Assembly: GCA_039679645.1 (NCBI GenBank)
Contig: JBDKUO010000047.1
Span: forward strand, 1 to 64,000
From: Armatimonadota bacterium
GTDB lineage: Bacteria; Armatimonadota; UBA5829
Length of the DNA stretch: 64,000 nucleotides
Direction of reading: 5' to 3'
Shown here in pieces: positions 48,914 through 58,418 of this stretch. The notes beneath the pieces were generated by a model that saw only the letters and a list, made by a program, of their open reading frames with translations, searched no databases and was not told the DNA's origin. A program made the position numbers and the translations under genes. How positions within the stretch are numbered: the stretch's first letter is position 1; the number at the start of each line of letters is the position of its first letter.

Positions 48914-49345
48914 CTAATGCCTGACCAGCATAGCCACAAATATAGCTGCCAGGCTGAGATTGATGGCATGGGCAGTGAAACAAAGCGGGCACAGGATTTG
49001 TATTTGAAAGATTAGAGTATACGCAAGATACAGGCTTATAACCGCTGCCGCCACCGACACCGCAGCCAATATTTGCGGCAAAGGCCAGAACCCGAACACA
49101 AGCCTCATCCCCGCCGCGGCAAGGACCGCTCCATAGAACGCCAGCCCGAACAAGCAGCTCGGCACACCGAAAAACTCCGCCTGAGGAGAACGCGCCACGG
49201 TTGCGCAAGTGCCATGCCCATTTACAGGACACATCGGAATCTCCGGGGGTTCGTCATTAGTGAGCCCATAATGCACCATCGCAAAATACAGGCTGTCTCC
49301 AAAGCCGACCAGAGCCAGGATAATGACCAGGATTATAATTGCCAT
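48914..49345 (-). CDS. Vitamin K epoxide reductase-family membrane protein
   Basis: A 143-residue, four-helix protein. It retains the four redox cysteines: Cys39 and Cys47 on the loop (PMCPVNGHGTCATV), and the active CxxC at 119-122 (ILCPLCF). GVPSCLFGLAFYG is also conserved. Bacterial VKOR reoxidises a DsbA-like thioredoxin and passes electrons to quinone, driving disulfide formation. No fused thioredoxin domain and no neighbouring DsbA-like gene are seen. Confidence 0.9.
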   Translation of the reverse strand: MAIIILVIILALVGFGDSLYFAMVHYGLTNDEPPEIPMCPVNGHGTCATVARSPQAEFFGVPSCLFGLAFYGAVLAAAGMRLVFGFWPLPQILAAVSVAAAVISLYLAYTLIFQIQILCPLCFTAHAINLSLAAIFVAMLVRH

Positions 49346-49422
49346 TTTGCCCCTCCACTACATGCATAGTTTACCCGTGAATACATATATCATTCACACG
49401 GTAAATGCATATTGTGCAGGAG

Positions 49423-50097
49423 TTAATCCATTCCCTCGATTGCGATCATGCGTATAGGGGAGCCGTCCAGCCCTGCCAGAGGCAGCCCAAGTGCGGCTAT
49501 ATAGACTCTTTCTTGAGTGATTTGATCCATATTGGCCGCCGATTCGATCAGGACAACTCCGTTTGAAAGCAGTGTTTTATGGATCTCTATATGATTCTCG
49601 CGATGCACAGACGGCTGCTCAAGAGCAAGCAGCGCAATCTTTCTCTTGGTCAGCCACAGCGCAGCGCCCGCGCTCAAACCCGGAAACCCGGTGAAAAAGC
49701 TCGGGTCACCGAAACGTTTGCCCCAACCGGTCTTAATAAGCACCCTGGATCCTTCGCTGACCCTGCCCGCAAATGCGTCCAGATCGGCGGATGTTATCTC
49801 AGAGCAGTCGGTCTTCTCGCCCACATCCAGAACCTCCGCCCAACCGACCATAGCCTCAAGCTTGAGCGAATCAGTTCCACGGTCGGTGTGGATGCAGTGG
49901 CAAGGCGCATCAACGTGCGTGCCGGTATGTGTCCCCATAATAATCTCTGTCACGTTGTAGCCGCCGTCCTTGATAGCCTGAACCCGGTTAAATTGGACCT
50001 GGGGGTCGCCCGGGTAAACCGGCATACCGGCTGTTATTTTGTATGAAAGATCGATTATTCGTTTCAAAGCGCTCACTTCCTTCGGCATATGTGGCAA
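49423..50097 (-). CDS. Cyclase-family metal hydrolase (KynB-like)
   Basis: A protein of about 215-224 residues with the family core RIIDLSYKITAGMPVYPGDPQV and the metal-binding signature GTHTGTHVDAPCHC, the HxGTHxDxPxH pattern. HRENHIEIHKTLLSNGVVLIE follows. Members include kynurenine formamidase and polyketide or isatin hydrolases. This one cannot be assigned a substrate. The start is uncertain: ATG at 50097 or a TTG at about 50067, which has AAGGAAG ideally placed. Confidence 0.82.
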   Translation of the reverse strand: MPHMPKEVSALKRIIDLSYKITAGMPVYPGDPQVQFNRVQAIKDGGYNVTEIIMGTHTGTHVDAPCHCIHTDRGTDSLKLEAMVGWAEVLDVGEKTDCSEITSADLDAFAGRVSEGSRVLIKTGWGKRFGDPSFFTGFPGLSAGAALWLTKRKIALLALEQPSVHRENHIEIHKTLLSNGVVLIESAANMDQITQERVYIAALGLPLAGLDGSPIRMIAIEGMD

Positions 50098-50143
50098 ATA
50101 TAGTCAAGTATACCCGGAAAGGCGGGCGCTTGTCATATCTACG

Positions 50144-50351
50144 CAGGACTAACGCATCTAATCTCTGTTGGGGCAGATTTGCAATCTGGCCCCTTTGCGG
50201 CAATCTCGGGATCTGTGATCCCGTTAACCGCTAAGCCTGCATATAAGTATTAGGTAGTGGCATCAGAGATGCCATTTGGCCCTTTTCGGCGCAGATTTTA
50301 AATCTGCCCGAACAAAGCTGAGACATATTTCTTAAGATGCGGTTGCCCTGA
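50144..50351. mobile_element. Hairpin-array element B2
   Basis: Terminal repeats CAGGACTAACGCATCT (50144-50159) and AGATGCGGTTGCCCTG (50336-50351) match 13 of 16 positions. Inside are GGGGCAGATT-TGC-AATCTGGCCCC, CGGGATC-TGT-GATCCCG, TGGCATC-AGA-GATGCCA and GGCGCAGATT-TTA-AATCTGCCC, the inverted counterpart of B1. No target duplication is recognisable. The rest of the gap (to 50514) has no gene and no other clear feature. Confidence 0.7.
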
Positions 50352-50514
50352 ATAAGCCCTGTTGGGGGCGTTTCGTGAGAAAGGTCTGCCGGACAACTCT
50401 TTTCGGCAAATATACAGGTTTTGAGAATTAGCAGGCTCTATTGCACTACAGGAGAGAGCCGAACTCGCCGAAATATAGTATGAGTCGATAGTTTTCAGCG
50501 GAGGTAGCTCAGTA

Positions 50515-51909
50515 ATGGCCTCTGATAAAGGCGTTCCCAAGGATGGTATGGACGAACGCCTCGCCCAGGCGCGCGACGCCGCGCTGCAGGACGGGGAAGC
50601 AATTGTCGCCCAGGAGACTGGCGATCAAGGCCAGGCCATCGTAATTACAAATTCCCGAATCCTTATAATCAAGACGGGACTGACCGCCACAGGCACCCTC
50701 AACGGCCTGAGTGTCGGCGCGTTTGCTTACGCCGATATTTCGGCAGTCAATGTCCGTAAAGGCCCTATGGGCGCGGTCATTCAAATACAGACAAACGGCG
50801 CACCAAAGACAGCCGCATCCGGACCGCCGGATAACGTGATTGTTTTCAGCGGCGATCAGAGAGTAGCGAAATGCGACACCATAGCCCAAAAGATAGAGTC
50901 CGCGCTTGGAAAAAAGGCAGAGCGTTTCGAGCCGAAAACCGGTAATGCCGCTCCGGCTGCCAAAGAACAACCTGCCGAACAAGCCGTAGAAATCGAAGGG
51001 TCAAATGACGACACCGAACAGGCGCCGAAGCCGATGAAAGGCGGTCGCCAGGCAAAGTCGCTGGCTGAGGAAATGTTTGAGGAGATGACCAGCTCCGAGC
51101 CGGAAGCTCCTAAGCCTGAGCCGACGGCTGCCGAGCCTGTGATAGAACAGGTTGCCAAACCCGCACTTGAGCCGCCGGTCAAAGTGGAAGCAGAGTCAAA
51201 CGTAACAGAAACCCCGGCTGCCGAAGAGGCGGCCTATAGATCAATTGAAGAACTCGGCTATGAAGATGAGGAAGAGGACGAACAGACCGACGAGCCGGCT
51301 GAAAGCTTCCGTCCAAACCCTAACCTGCCGAAACCGGTGAGAAAGAAAAACAGTTCAAAGAACTCTTTTGTTCTTATCGGAGGCCTGATGGCGCTTGTGC
51401 TCATCGGAATGGCTGTAACTACGCCGCTGAGAAATCCGAAGCCGGTGCCGAAGGTCGAGATCAATGTCGATAAGCTCACACGCAACGCCAAGACTGTGCG
51501 CCTGCAGATTAGCGAGATAGGCAATTACCGCAATGAGGTTGTAAAAGCGCTTGCCGCCTCCGATAAGGAGACAGCAGCGCTTAGCCTGGCGGTCCATTCA
51601 GGACGTAAAGCGATTGTCGGGGCAGCCGGTAAAAATTCTTCGGAGGCTGCCTGGCAGGATCTCACCATACTCAAGGCGCCATCGGGGCTGGCTGATGCGC
51701 AGGAAAATATAGTTCTTGGAGCGTTCACGCGCAAGAACGCCGTTGCAAACGCGCTGAGTGTGGGGCCAATCGATGCGACCAATATACTGAAACGTCTCAG
51801 CGAAGCCGACAGCCTGATTAAGAAAGGGCTCGGCGACATCGACAAGATGGAAGCTGGTCTCAAGAAGCAATGGCAGCCCGTGCAGGCAAAACCGGCTGCC
51901 GGCAAGTAA
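50515..51909 (+). CDS. PH-like membrane protein with acidic linker
   Basis: A 464-residue protein. An N-terminal PH-like domain (about 25-130, TNSRILIIKTGLTATGTLNGLSVGAFAYADISAVNVRKG) is followed by a long acidic, Pro/Glu-rich linker (about 140-270) and one membrane helix at about 284-303 (FVLIGGLMALVLIGMAVTT). A C-terminal helical region of about 150 residues follows. The start uses GCGGAGGTAG. I do not recognise the helical domain. The gene converges with the O-antigen ligase gene. Function unknown. Confidence 0.65.
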   Translation: MASDKGVPKDGMDERLAQARDAALQDGEAIVAQETGDQGQAIVITNSRILIIKTGLTATGTLNGLSVGAFAYADISAVNVRKGPMGAVIQIQTNGAPKTAASGPPDNVIVFSGDQRVAKCDTIAQKIESALGKKAERFEPKTGNAAPAAKEQPAEQAVEIEGSNDDTEQAPKPMKGGRQAKSLAEEMFEEMTSSEPEAPKPEPTAAEPVIEQVAKPALEPPVKVEAESNVTETPAAEEAAYRSIEELGYEDEEEDEQTDEPAESFRPNPNLPKPVRKKNSSKNSFVLIGGLMALVLIGMAVTTPLRNPKPVPKVEINVDKLTRNAKTVRLQISEIGNYRNEVVKALAASDKETAALSLAVHSGRKAIVGAAGKNSSEAAWQDLTILKAPSGLADAQENIVLGAFTRKNAVANALSVGPIDATNILKRLSEADSLIKKGLGDIDKMEAGLKKQWQPVQAKPAAGK

Positions 51910-51914
51910 ACAAT

Positions 51915-53690
51915 CTACTTGCGAAACAGGCTCCTCAAATAATCGAGCCGCGCGCGGCTGTCGGGCAGAGCGTCCTGCTCATGGGCGATTGTCATCTCGC
52001 GCTCGGCTTCGATATATCTGCCGAGGTTGAAAAGGCTTGTGGCCCTGTTGAAATGCACGCGACCGTAATCGGGAGATAGCTTTTCTACGACATCGTAGGC
52101 GTCTATGGCCTCATGATGTCTGCCCGACACTGCCAGGGCGTTAGCAAGCTCGTACCGGGCACCCGGGTCGCCGGGTGTCAGTCTGCAGGCTGTTTTGAAC
52201 TCCTCGACTGCCGCGGCAGCTCCGAATACGTTATATGGGTCAGTAAGCAGCGACTCGCCTCCGGCAAGGTATATACTCGACCTTAACTCAACCAGGCTCG
52301 ACCATCCGATTATCATCAGCAGCGCACATGCTGCCGATGCCGCCATGAGCCGGACTGTCCGTCCGGAGCGCTTCAACGGAAGCCATGTCCCTTTTTGCGC
52401 CTGTATCGAGCTCAGGACTGCAAGCAAGACATAATAATACGCCATTTCACCCGGCACTCTCGCCGACCTGCCGACCATGTTCGCGGCAAGAAATCCGACC
52501 ATTGCCGCCATAAGCGCGACCGCAAACCGTTTGTCGTTGAGCGAATCATCTTTTCGTTTGTGCAGGAGACGTACGGACCATGCGGCAGCAAGCGGTATCG
52601 ACAAAAATGCAGCCAGCCCTATCAAGCCCAGCTCGGCAAATACTTCAAGAAACTCGTTGTGAGCATGCGCTATAATGACCGAGCCATTTTCTGACGGATC
52701 GCTGAGGATATTTGCGTAGCAGGCATGGGGCGCATGCCCGGGCGCGTAGACACCGAAAGTCCCCGCTCCTTTTCCTATTATTGGGCTGCTGAGACCTATG
52801 CGCACGGCAGTCGTCATCAGGCCAAGGCGTTCGCTGTTGCTTGCATCCGACCCGGAAAAAGCCCTCGCGACCATACGAGTGGGTGAGAGATGCGGTAACA
52901 ATCTGAATGAAGCTGACTGATATACTCCGATAAGAACAATACACAGCGCCGCGAGCTTTGCAAGCCGCTTTTTCTTATCGACAGCAAGCAGGGGCCACGC
53001 TCCGGCCAGCGCGACCGCAAGCATGGGCGCTATGCCCAGCCAAGCGATAGTAGCAGAGGTAAAGATCAACGCGGGTATTCCAGTCAGCAAAGTCGCCAGC
53101 CCTGCAGCACGAAACGCCGTTCTGCGATCCGCAGCCGCCCAGACAGCAATTGGGATTATGGTCAGCAGATATGCCGCCAGGTATGTGCGATTAAACCATG
53201 TCGATGAGACAGCAGCGGGGTTACCCCACGGCAGGCCGCCGAAGCGCTCATACACACCCGCAAGCGAGACCGCCGCGCAGCTCCAGAGCAGCGCCAGTGT
53301 AAGCCGGACCCGCGCACGCTCGTCTGTGACAACGAGCCTTGCGGCAAAGTAGAGCAGCGAGTATGTGATGCTTATTCGCATGGCGGCCATGGTTGCGCCG
53401 GGGTAGTCGGAGTATATCCATGAAACGCATAAAACAAGCGTATAAAGGACGACGCAGAGGTCTATCGCATTCCAACCGAAATATATATGTTCGCCTCCGG
53501 CAGCTCTTGCCATAAGCAGGCAGTTTATCACTATCAGCCCGGCAATGAGCAGGATCGGCTTTGCAAGGTTTGCATCGTTTGCAGCAGGCCAGAAGACGAG
53601 CGCGAGCACACCGGCTGTGAGCGCGAGAGCCCAACCGCACATCCGCTGATATATACTTTCGTCTGGTATCGGCTTGATTTTGCGTCGCAT
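51915..53690 (-). CDS. O-antigen ligase-like membrane protein with TPR tail
   Basis: A 591-residue protein with about 11 membrane helices and the Wzy_C/O-antigen ligase features: a large periplasmic loop after NRTYLAAYLLTI, and the conserved SSPIIGKGAGTFGVYAPGH...AHNEFLEVFAELGLIGL segment with its His and Glu. The final 100 residues form two TPR repeats (GDPGARYELANALAVSGRHHEAIDAYDVVEKLSPDYGRVHFNRATSLFNLGRYIEAE). It would join polysaccharide to a lipid or protein acceptor at the periplasmic face. It has no neighbouring glycosyltransferases. Confidence 0.88.
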   Translation of the reverse strand: MRRKIKPIPDESIYQRMCGWALALTAGVLALVFWPAANDANLAKPILLIAGLIVINCLLMARAAGGEHIYFGWNAIDLCVVLYTLVLCVSWIYSDYPGATMAAMRISITYSLLYFAARLVVTDERARVRLTLALLWSCAAVSLAGVYERFGGLPWGNPAAVSSTWFNRTYLAAYLLTIIPIAVWAAADRRTAFRAAGLATLLTGIPALIFTSATIAWLGIAPMLAVALAGAWPLLAVDKKKRLAKLAALCIVLIGVYQSASFRLLPHLSPTRMVARAFSGSDASNSERLGLMTTAVRIGLSSPIIGKGAGTFGVYAPGHAPHACYANILSDPSENGSVIIAHAHNEFLEVFAELGLIGLAAFLSIPLAAAWSVRLLHKRKDDSLNDKRFAVALMAAMVGFLAANMVGRSARVPGEMAYYYVLLAVLSSIQAQKGTWLPLKRSGRTVRLMAASAACALLMIIGWSSLVELRSSIYLAGGESLLTDPYNVFGAAAAVEEFKTACRLTPGDPGARYELANALAVSGRHHEAIDAYDVVEKLSPDYGRVHFNRATSLFNLGRYIEAEREMTIAHEQDALPDSRARLDYLRSLFRK

Positions 53691-53781
53691 TTCGGATCAA
53701 TAAACAGCGCCCGCATGCATAAGCACACGAGCACTATGTTATATCCAATAGCAGCGCCTATTAACCATGCGCCTAAGATTG

Positions 53782-55929
53782 CTATTTTCGTTCAAATGGA
53801 GTCTTGAGCCTCTCCTCGACCCACTTCTTGTCGAGGACCATTTTGTACTGATCATGACGAATATTGTTGTCGCCGATGTCTATCTTTGATGCCAGAGTAT
53901 AGCGTTCCAAAGCCTCTTCACGCCGACCCAGAAGGTCTAAAATCTGCCCCTGCCATACATATGAGATGAACAGATAGACGTCTTTGCATTTCTTGGATGC
54001 GGATATTCGCGAGAAAACATCAAGCGCCTCCGAATAGTACTTGCCGTCATAAAGGGCCATTCCAAGCCTAAACCATACGCTATTATCGATGAGATTGCAC
54101 TCTTTTGCCTCGGCATAAAGATCAAGAGCCTTTTTGCCGGAGCCGGTCACCGGAAGTGACTTGATTTTGCGGGCAATCGGCGGAATGTAGGTTGGGGTTA
54201 AAAACTTCCACTCCATGGGAGAACTGCTGTCGGCGCTGGTCACCTTAAAGTCGTATTCGAGCAGTTTCTCATTCACGCTCCGCGTTCCCGTCAGTATTAT
54301 CTGCGCATCCGGGTTCTTCAATAAGGCAGGGTTTCCACCGACGAGTTTCTCCACCTCCGCCCACTGCCTGGAACCAAGCGATTTCAAATTCAAACCCAGG
54401 GGTGTAAAGATAATCTGCTGCTGTTGAGAATTGAGCAAGCCGTATAGTCTCAATAAGCTGCCATCCAAAGCTATAAGTTGGGCAAGGTCGCGGGTTCCGA
54501 GAGTCTCATCGGGCAGGATGTTGGACCAGAATTGTTTTTCATCCAATGCCGCGATTTGCGATAGATCGTTGAGATCAAGTGTTCCCTGCTTCCTAAAGTT
54601 CTCACGCCATGGCTCAAGCCAGGCCTCAGGTATCTGAACCGCCCGCTTTCTGAACCAGTCCCTGTCGCGAAACTCAAGCATTTTGCCATGCTTTTCCCAG
54701 TTATAGTGACACTGTGATTCTATCTTGTCCAAAACTGTTTTGACGGCGGTTTCCTGATCGGAAAAGCTGAGCCCCCAGTAACTTCTATCGAAACTATCCG
54801 ATACAACAGCCCAACCCGACGCATCCGCTAAGGCCGACAGCGCATCATCGAAATCCTCTCCGCCCATATGCATCGTTATTTTAGTCATAAGCTCCGGATC
54901 GTCGGGATGCTCGACTACCGGCTCACCAATGTTGGTCGGCTGCGCCTGTATTGCCGAAAGGTGTCCCTGGTTCATACTTCCCTGATCCATATTTGCTGCA
55001 TACTTGCCACCTTCCAGTAGATCTATGTAATCCACAGATGACCGCCTGGAAGCTTCGGTGTTAGGATCAGAAAATGCAGTTTGAAGTTTGCCTCTGCCGT
55101 TTTGGGGACAAACAGTGACATCTACAAAAAACGGCTCACCCTTCTGACCTACAAACTTACGAGCACCATTAATAAATATCTTTACGCCGTCCACACTGTC
55201 GGTCGCGCTGTCATAGGCGTATTCCGGACCGTCTACTTTTGAAAGGAAATCACCTGAAATCGAAAGCCACTGCAAAACGCTCTGTTTGGCTGCAGGCGAC
55301 AGATTTGCAACGTCTATTTCAAGTTCGTCTCCCGACATCCATGCCTGCTTTGCCATCGGAACTTCGGCCAGCAGAGTTGGGATCAACACAGGCCAGCCTA
55401 TCTTAGAGTATATATAAAGGCATGGATCTTCCGTTTTGAGTTTTTCAAGTTCTTCATCCGTCATCGTAGAGGCTGTTTTAAGACTCTCCAGAAGAAACGT
55501 GCGCTGATCTTGCTCCCACTGGTTGATCAGGTTCTCTTCAAGCAGCCTGTTGCGCTCTGCGCTGACAAGAGTTTTTCTGTCCATATAGAGCCTGTATGTA
55601 TAAACTCCGTCTTTCCGGGAGTGAGACCATTTGAACTTCATTACTCGGGCGACCGAGGTCATCAAATCACCCAGAGGAGCATTTGTGGCAAAGATGTTCA
55701 TCTTGCGGTCGCGGACCTGCCAGTCTTTGTTGTTATAGCCCGCATAGAGCACAACGCCCGTCTGAGCCGACAGATCGGCGAGAATCGAGCTTACCGTTTT
55801 GCCTTCGGCGGTATAAGTAATCTTTTGCGAAAGCCGCGCATCCGGCTTTTCAGCATCATCCGAGGCCGCCGCATTTGTAACTGAAAGCGTCAAAGCAATA
55901 AATACTATAACCGGCATAATCTTATTCAT
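53782..55929 (-). CDS. Secreted STN-domain protein with repeats (secretin N-domain-like)
   Basis: A 715-residue exported protein (signal PVIVFIALTLSVTNAAA). The first 60 mature residues form an STN domain (ITYTAEGKTVSSILADLSAQTGVVLYAGYNNKDW) and a second STN-like block is at about 355-420. The rest is helical, with TPR-like repeats near the C-terminus (WFRLGMALYDGKYYSEALDVFSRI). STN domains bind partner proteins in TonB receptors and secretins. No secretin barrel is present. Its start overlaps the preceding STN gene by eight bases. Confidence 0.75.
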   Translation of the reverse strand: MNKIMPVIVFIALTLSVTNAAASDDAEKPDARLSQKITYTAEGKTVSSILADLSAQTGVVLYAGYNNKDWQVRDRKMNIFATNAPLGDLMTSVARVMKFKWSHSRKDGVYTYRLYMDRKTLVSAERNRLLEENLINQWEQDQRTFLLESLKTASTMTDEELEKLKTEDPCLYIYSKIGWPVLIPTLLAEVPMAKQAWMSGDELEIDVANLSPAAKQSVLQWLSISGDFLSKVDGPEYAYDSATDSVDGVKIFINGARKFVGQKGEPFFVDVTVCPQNGRGKLQTAFSDPNTEASRRSSVDYIDLLEGGKYAANMDQGSMNQGHLSAIQAQPTNIGEPVVEHPDDPELMTKITMHMGGEDFDDALSALADASGWAVVSDSFDRSYWGLSFSDQETAVKTVLDKIESQCHYNWEKHGKMLEFRDRDWFRKRAVQIPEAWLEPWRENFRKQGTLDLNDLSQIAALDEKQFWSNILPDETLGTRDLAQLIALDGSLLRLYGLLNSQQQQIIFTPLGLNLKSLGSRQWAEVEKLVGGNPALLKNPDAQIILTGTRSVNEKLLEYDFKVTSADSSSPMEWKFLTPTYIPPIARKIKSLPVTGSGKKALDLYAEAKECNLIDNSVWFRLGMALYDGKYYSEALDVFSRISASKKCKDVYLFISYVWQGQILDLLGRREEALERYTLASKIDIGDNNIRHDQYKMVLDKKWVEERLKTPFERK

Positions 55930-56920
55930 TTTTATCCCCCAGTTGTAAGCCGATGTAGTCTTCTATCACGTAGGTCGGATTGGTCCGGCTGCCATCTTTG
56001 TGAAACTTAATGCCCAATGGGTCGAGAACAGCCTTTAAGGCGTCGTCGAGTGTCGCATTGACAAGGCGCATAGTGACCAGTCTGCTTGCCATTGATCCGA
56101 CATTAGCCACAGTATGCCCGCTGCCCGGTTCCAAAATGTTATAGTTGGCCCCGCTGGTAGTCAGCAGTTTTTTGACCAGATCATCCCCCGGCGAACCGTT
56201 TGCCAAAATGGTAAAGAGCCACGCATCAGAGCCTTGAGGCTTGTAGGCGGCTACTGAAATGCTACCCGGCTGCGATTGCCCGTCGTTCGGCATCAAATCG
56301 ACCAGCGCCACCTTCCCTTTACTTGCAATGCTCCTGTCCGTCCCCACGGGCGGCACAAGGCCGGAAGCGGCAATTACAATAACGCCTGCCGAACTCAAGG
56401 AAAAATTGCTGAACCTCGCACCCGGAAATGGAGTGTTGCCTAGAGCGCCCTTGAACTTCCAAGGGCCGGCAGCTCCACACTTCGAATACAACTGCCGCAA
56501 CGCCTGATCGACATGCATGGCAGGAATGTTAACAGTTACCGTTTTGTTATAGGGCGAATCGGCATTCTGAGACCATGGGCTCTCGAAGCCGTCTTTCTCG
56601 GTGATAACATACACACCATTTTGCCGCTTGAAAGTCATTTCCACCGTTCCAAGCACGGCATTCAAAGCCTGCTCAAGAGATGCATGGTCGATCTTCAGTG
56701 TAACCTTAAATTCATTAAACAACTCGCTCATGGGAAAGCTCAGGATGTATGATTTCCCGGTGCCCTTGAATATCTGATCGAGCGCCTGCTTCATAGTCGA
56801 ATTTTTCAAGTCGGCTGAGACCAAGGCTTGCTTAGTAAGGATCGGTTCTCGCGGTTTGGCCTCGACTTGAACGCAGGTGGCCGCAACCAGGCACATTATC
56901 GCTAATATCGCGCTTCTCAC
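55922..56920 (-). CDS. Secreted double STN-like domain protein
   Basis: A protein of about 332 residues with a signal sequence (AILAIMCLVAATCVQVEA). An STN domain (KNSTMKQALDQIFKGTGKSYILSFPMSELFNEFKVTLKIDHASLEQALNAVLGTVEMTFKRQNGVYVIT) and a second near the end (VTMRLVNATLDDALKAVLDPLGIKFHKDG) are visible. The GTG start at 56920 overlaps the anti-sigma stop by four bases (GTGA) with GGAGG upstream, so an upstream TTG is rejected. It may be the extracytoplasmic sensor arm of the sigma/anti-sigma system. Confidence 0.75.
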   Translation of the reverse strand: MRSAILAIMCLVAATCVQVEAKPREPILTKQALVSADLKNSTMKQALDQIFKGTGKSYILSFPMSELFNEFKVTLKIDHASLEQALNAVLGTVEMTFKRQNGVYVITEKDGFESPWSQNADSPYNKTVTVNIPAMHVDQALRQLYSKCGAAGPWKFKGALGNTPFPGARFSNFSLSSAGVIVIAASGLVPPVGTDRSIASKGKVALVDLMPNDGQSQPGSISVAAYKPQGSDAWLFTILANGSPGDDLVKKLLTTSGANYNILEPGSGHTVANVGSMASRLVTMRLVNATLDDALKAVLDPLGIKFHKDGSRTNPTYVIEDYIGLQLGDKNE

Positions 56921-57717
56921 AAATCTATCCTCCAATTATGCTCTGCAGGCTCGCTTTCGGCCACTTCCTTGAAAACGGCATCATAGGCTCTCTTCCGACT
57001 ATCTGAGCTATGGCCGGTCGTGTTAACCTCCGCGGTGTCCGCATTCGCAACAGGCTCGGCCTTAACGGGAACAGATACGACAACCACCCATTCTGATGTG
57101 GGCGCTTTTGTTTCCGCGACTTGATCCGGCGGTGCGCTCTCGGGCTTATAGGCGCTTTTCGGCAACAAAGGCTTGCTGATGATATTGCCAATCCGACGCT
57201 TAACCAGCCGGTCCGGTTTTGGCAGTGCCGCCGTAAATTGAACGGGCTTTGATTTCATCGGCGCAACAGTCTGTTGTCCCGAAGCAGGCGGCTTTGGAAT
57301 TGCCTTTGTTACCGGCGCTTTTGCCGGAGGGAGTACTGTAATCATAACAGGCGAACGCTCCGAACGATTTGACCTGGAGACCACCAACATCGAGCAGATA
57401 AGCACAACCATTACCGCAGCGGCGGTTACCCGCCTGCCCGCCCATTTACGGCCGGGTCGTATCGCCTCGATGTCTGTTTGCCGGGACGTTTCGACATCAC
57501 CCGACAAGCGGCTCATAACAAGGTCAGTCAAGTCCGGAGCGTCGCCAGGCTCGGACAATGCCCGAACAGTCTGCAACTGCAACAGCCGGATAAGGGCAAG
57601 TTTTTTCGTGCAGTTATTGCACCGGGCAATGTGAAACCATATTTTTGCGCGCTTGCACATACCGAGTTCGCCGTCAGCGTAGGCGGAAAGACAAGCGCAT
57701 ACTTCAACACACCGCAT
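56917..57717 (-). CDS. Anti-sigma factor with zinc-binding domain and one membrane helix
   Basis: A 266-residue protein with an N-terminal ZAS-type zinc motif (CACLSAYADGELGMCKRAKIWFHIARCNNC; the HxxxCxxC pair is in HIARCNNC). A linker with Pro/Lys-rich repeats and one membrane helix (about residues 97-114, RVTAAAVMVVLICSMLVVS) follow. The cytoplasmic N-terminus would hold the sigma factor and the extracytoplasmic C-terminus would sense a signal. The ATG is 14 bases before the sigma gene stop, giving translational coupling. The long C-terminal region is low in complexity. Confidence 0.8.
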   Translation of the reverse strand: MRCVEVCACLSAYADGELGMCKRAKIWFHIARCNNCTKKLALIRLLQLQTVRALSEPGDAPDLTDLVMSRLSGDVETSRQTDIEAIRPGRKWAGRRVTAAAVMVVLICSMLVVSRSNRSERSPVMITVLPPAKAPVTKAIPKPPASGQQTVAPMKSKPVQFTAALPKPDRLVKRRIGNIISKPLLPKSAYKPESAPPDQVAETKAPTSEWVVVVSVPVKAEPVANADTAEVNTTGHSSDSRKRAYDAVFKEVAESEPAEHNWRIDL

Positions 57718-58252
57718 CTTCAAACACCACCAATCTTTCGGCAAGTATCTTCTTGGCGCGATGCAGCCGCGCCGCCACAGTGTGAGGCTGTGTATCTATA
57801 AGACCGGCGATTTCCTTATATGAAAGGTCCTCTATATATCTGAGGACAATGACCACCCGATAAGCTTCGGGCAATCCCGCAATCATTTTTTTTACCTCGG
57901 CAGTCTGGACCTTTTGCAGAACCTCGGTTTGAACAGGGTCGCCTGACGGCCAATCAGTTTCACATAAATTATCTATCTCGTCTGTCGGAGTCTCGCGCGA
58001 GAATCTTCTGACACAGGCATTTACGGTAATCTTTCGGACCCACGGCCAGAACTTGCCCGGCTCCCGGCAGTCCGCAAGCTTGCTGTAAGCCTTTATAAAT
58101 ACTTCCTGGACTGCATCTTCCGCATCCTCGCGTCTGTTAAGAATGCGGTAGGCCAAATAAAACACTGCGCTCTGATATCTGTCCATTAGCGCGCGATAGT
58201 CATCTATACAGCCGTCAAGCACCCGCCTGATTATTTGCTCGTCAGTGCACAA
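57704..58252 (-). CDS. ECF-family RNA polymerase sigma factor
   Basis: A 182-residue sigma factor. Region 2 is ALMDRYQSAVFYLAYRILNRREDAEDAVQEVFIKAYSKL and region 4 LPEAYRVVIVLRYIEDLSYKEIAGLIDTQPHTVAARLHRAKKIL, both complete. It would direct RNA polymerase to envelope-stress-type promoters and be held by the anti-sigma encoded next. The most likely start is a TTG at 58252, since the next ATG is inside region 2. The upstream gap holds strong palindromes but no autoregulatory promoter I can identify. Confidence 0.93.
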   Translation of the reverse strand: MCTDEQIIRRVLDGCIDDYRALMDRYQSAVFYLAYRILNRREDAEDAVQEVFIKAYSKLADCREPGKFWPWVRKITVNACVRRFSRETPTDEIDNLCETDWPSGDPVQTEVLQKVQTAEVKKMIAGLPEAYRVVIVLRYIEDLSYKEIAGLIDTQPHTVAARLHRAKKILAERLVVFEDAVC

Positions 58253-58418
58253 TTATTGTTCCAGTCCGCCCATTACAGGAGCATATGCATCTATCATGAC
58301 GGGCCGACATCAACATTTAATACTTTTTTTGCGGTTATGTATCCGCAAACACGATAGCGGCCGCTGTTTCAACTGTAGTTATACAACATTATTTGTGGAA
58401 AAGGAGTGGTGGTTATCT

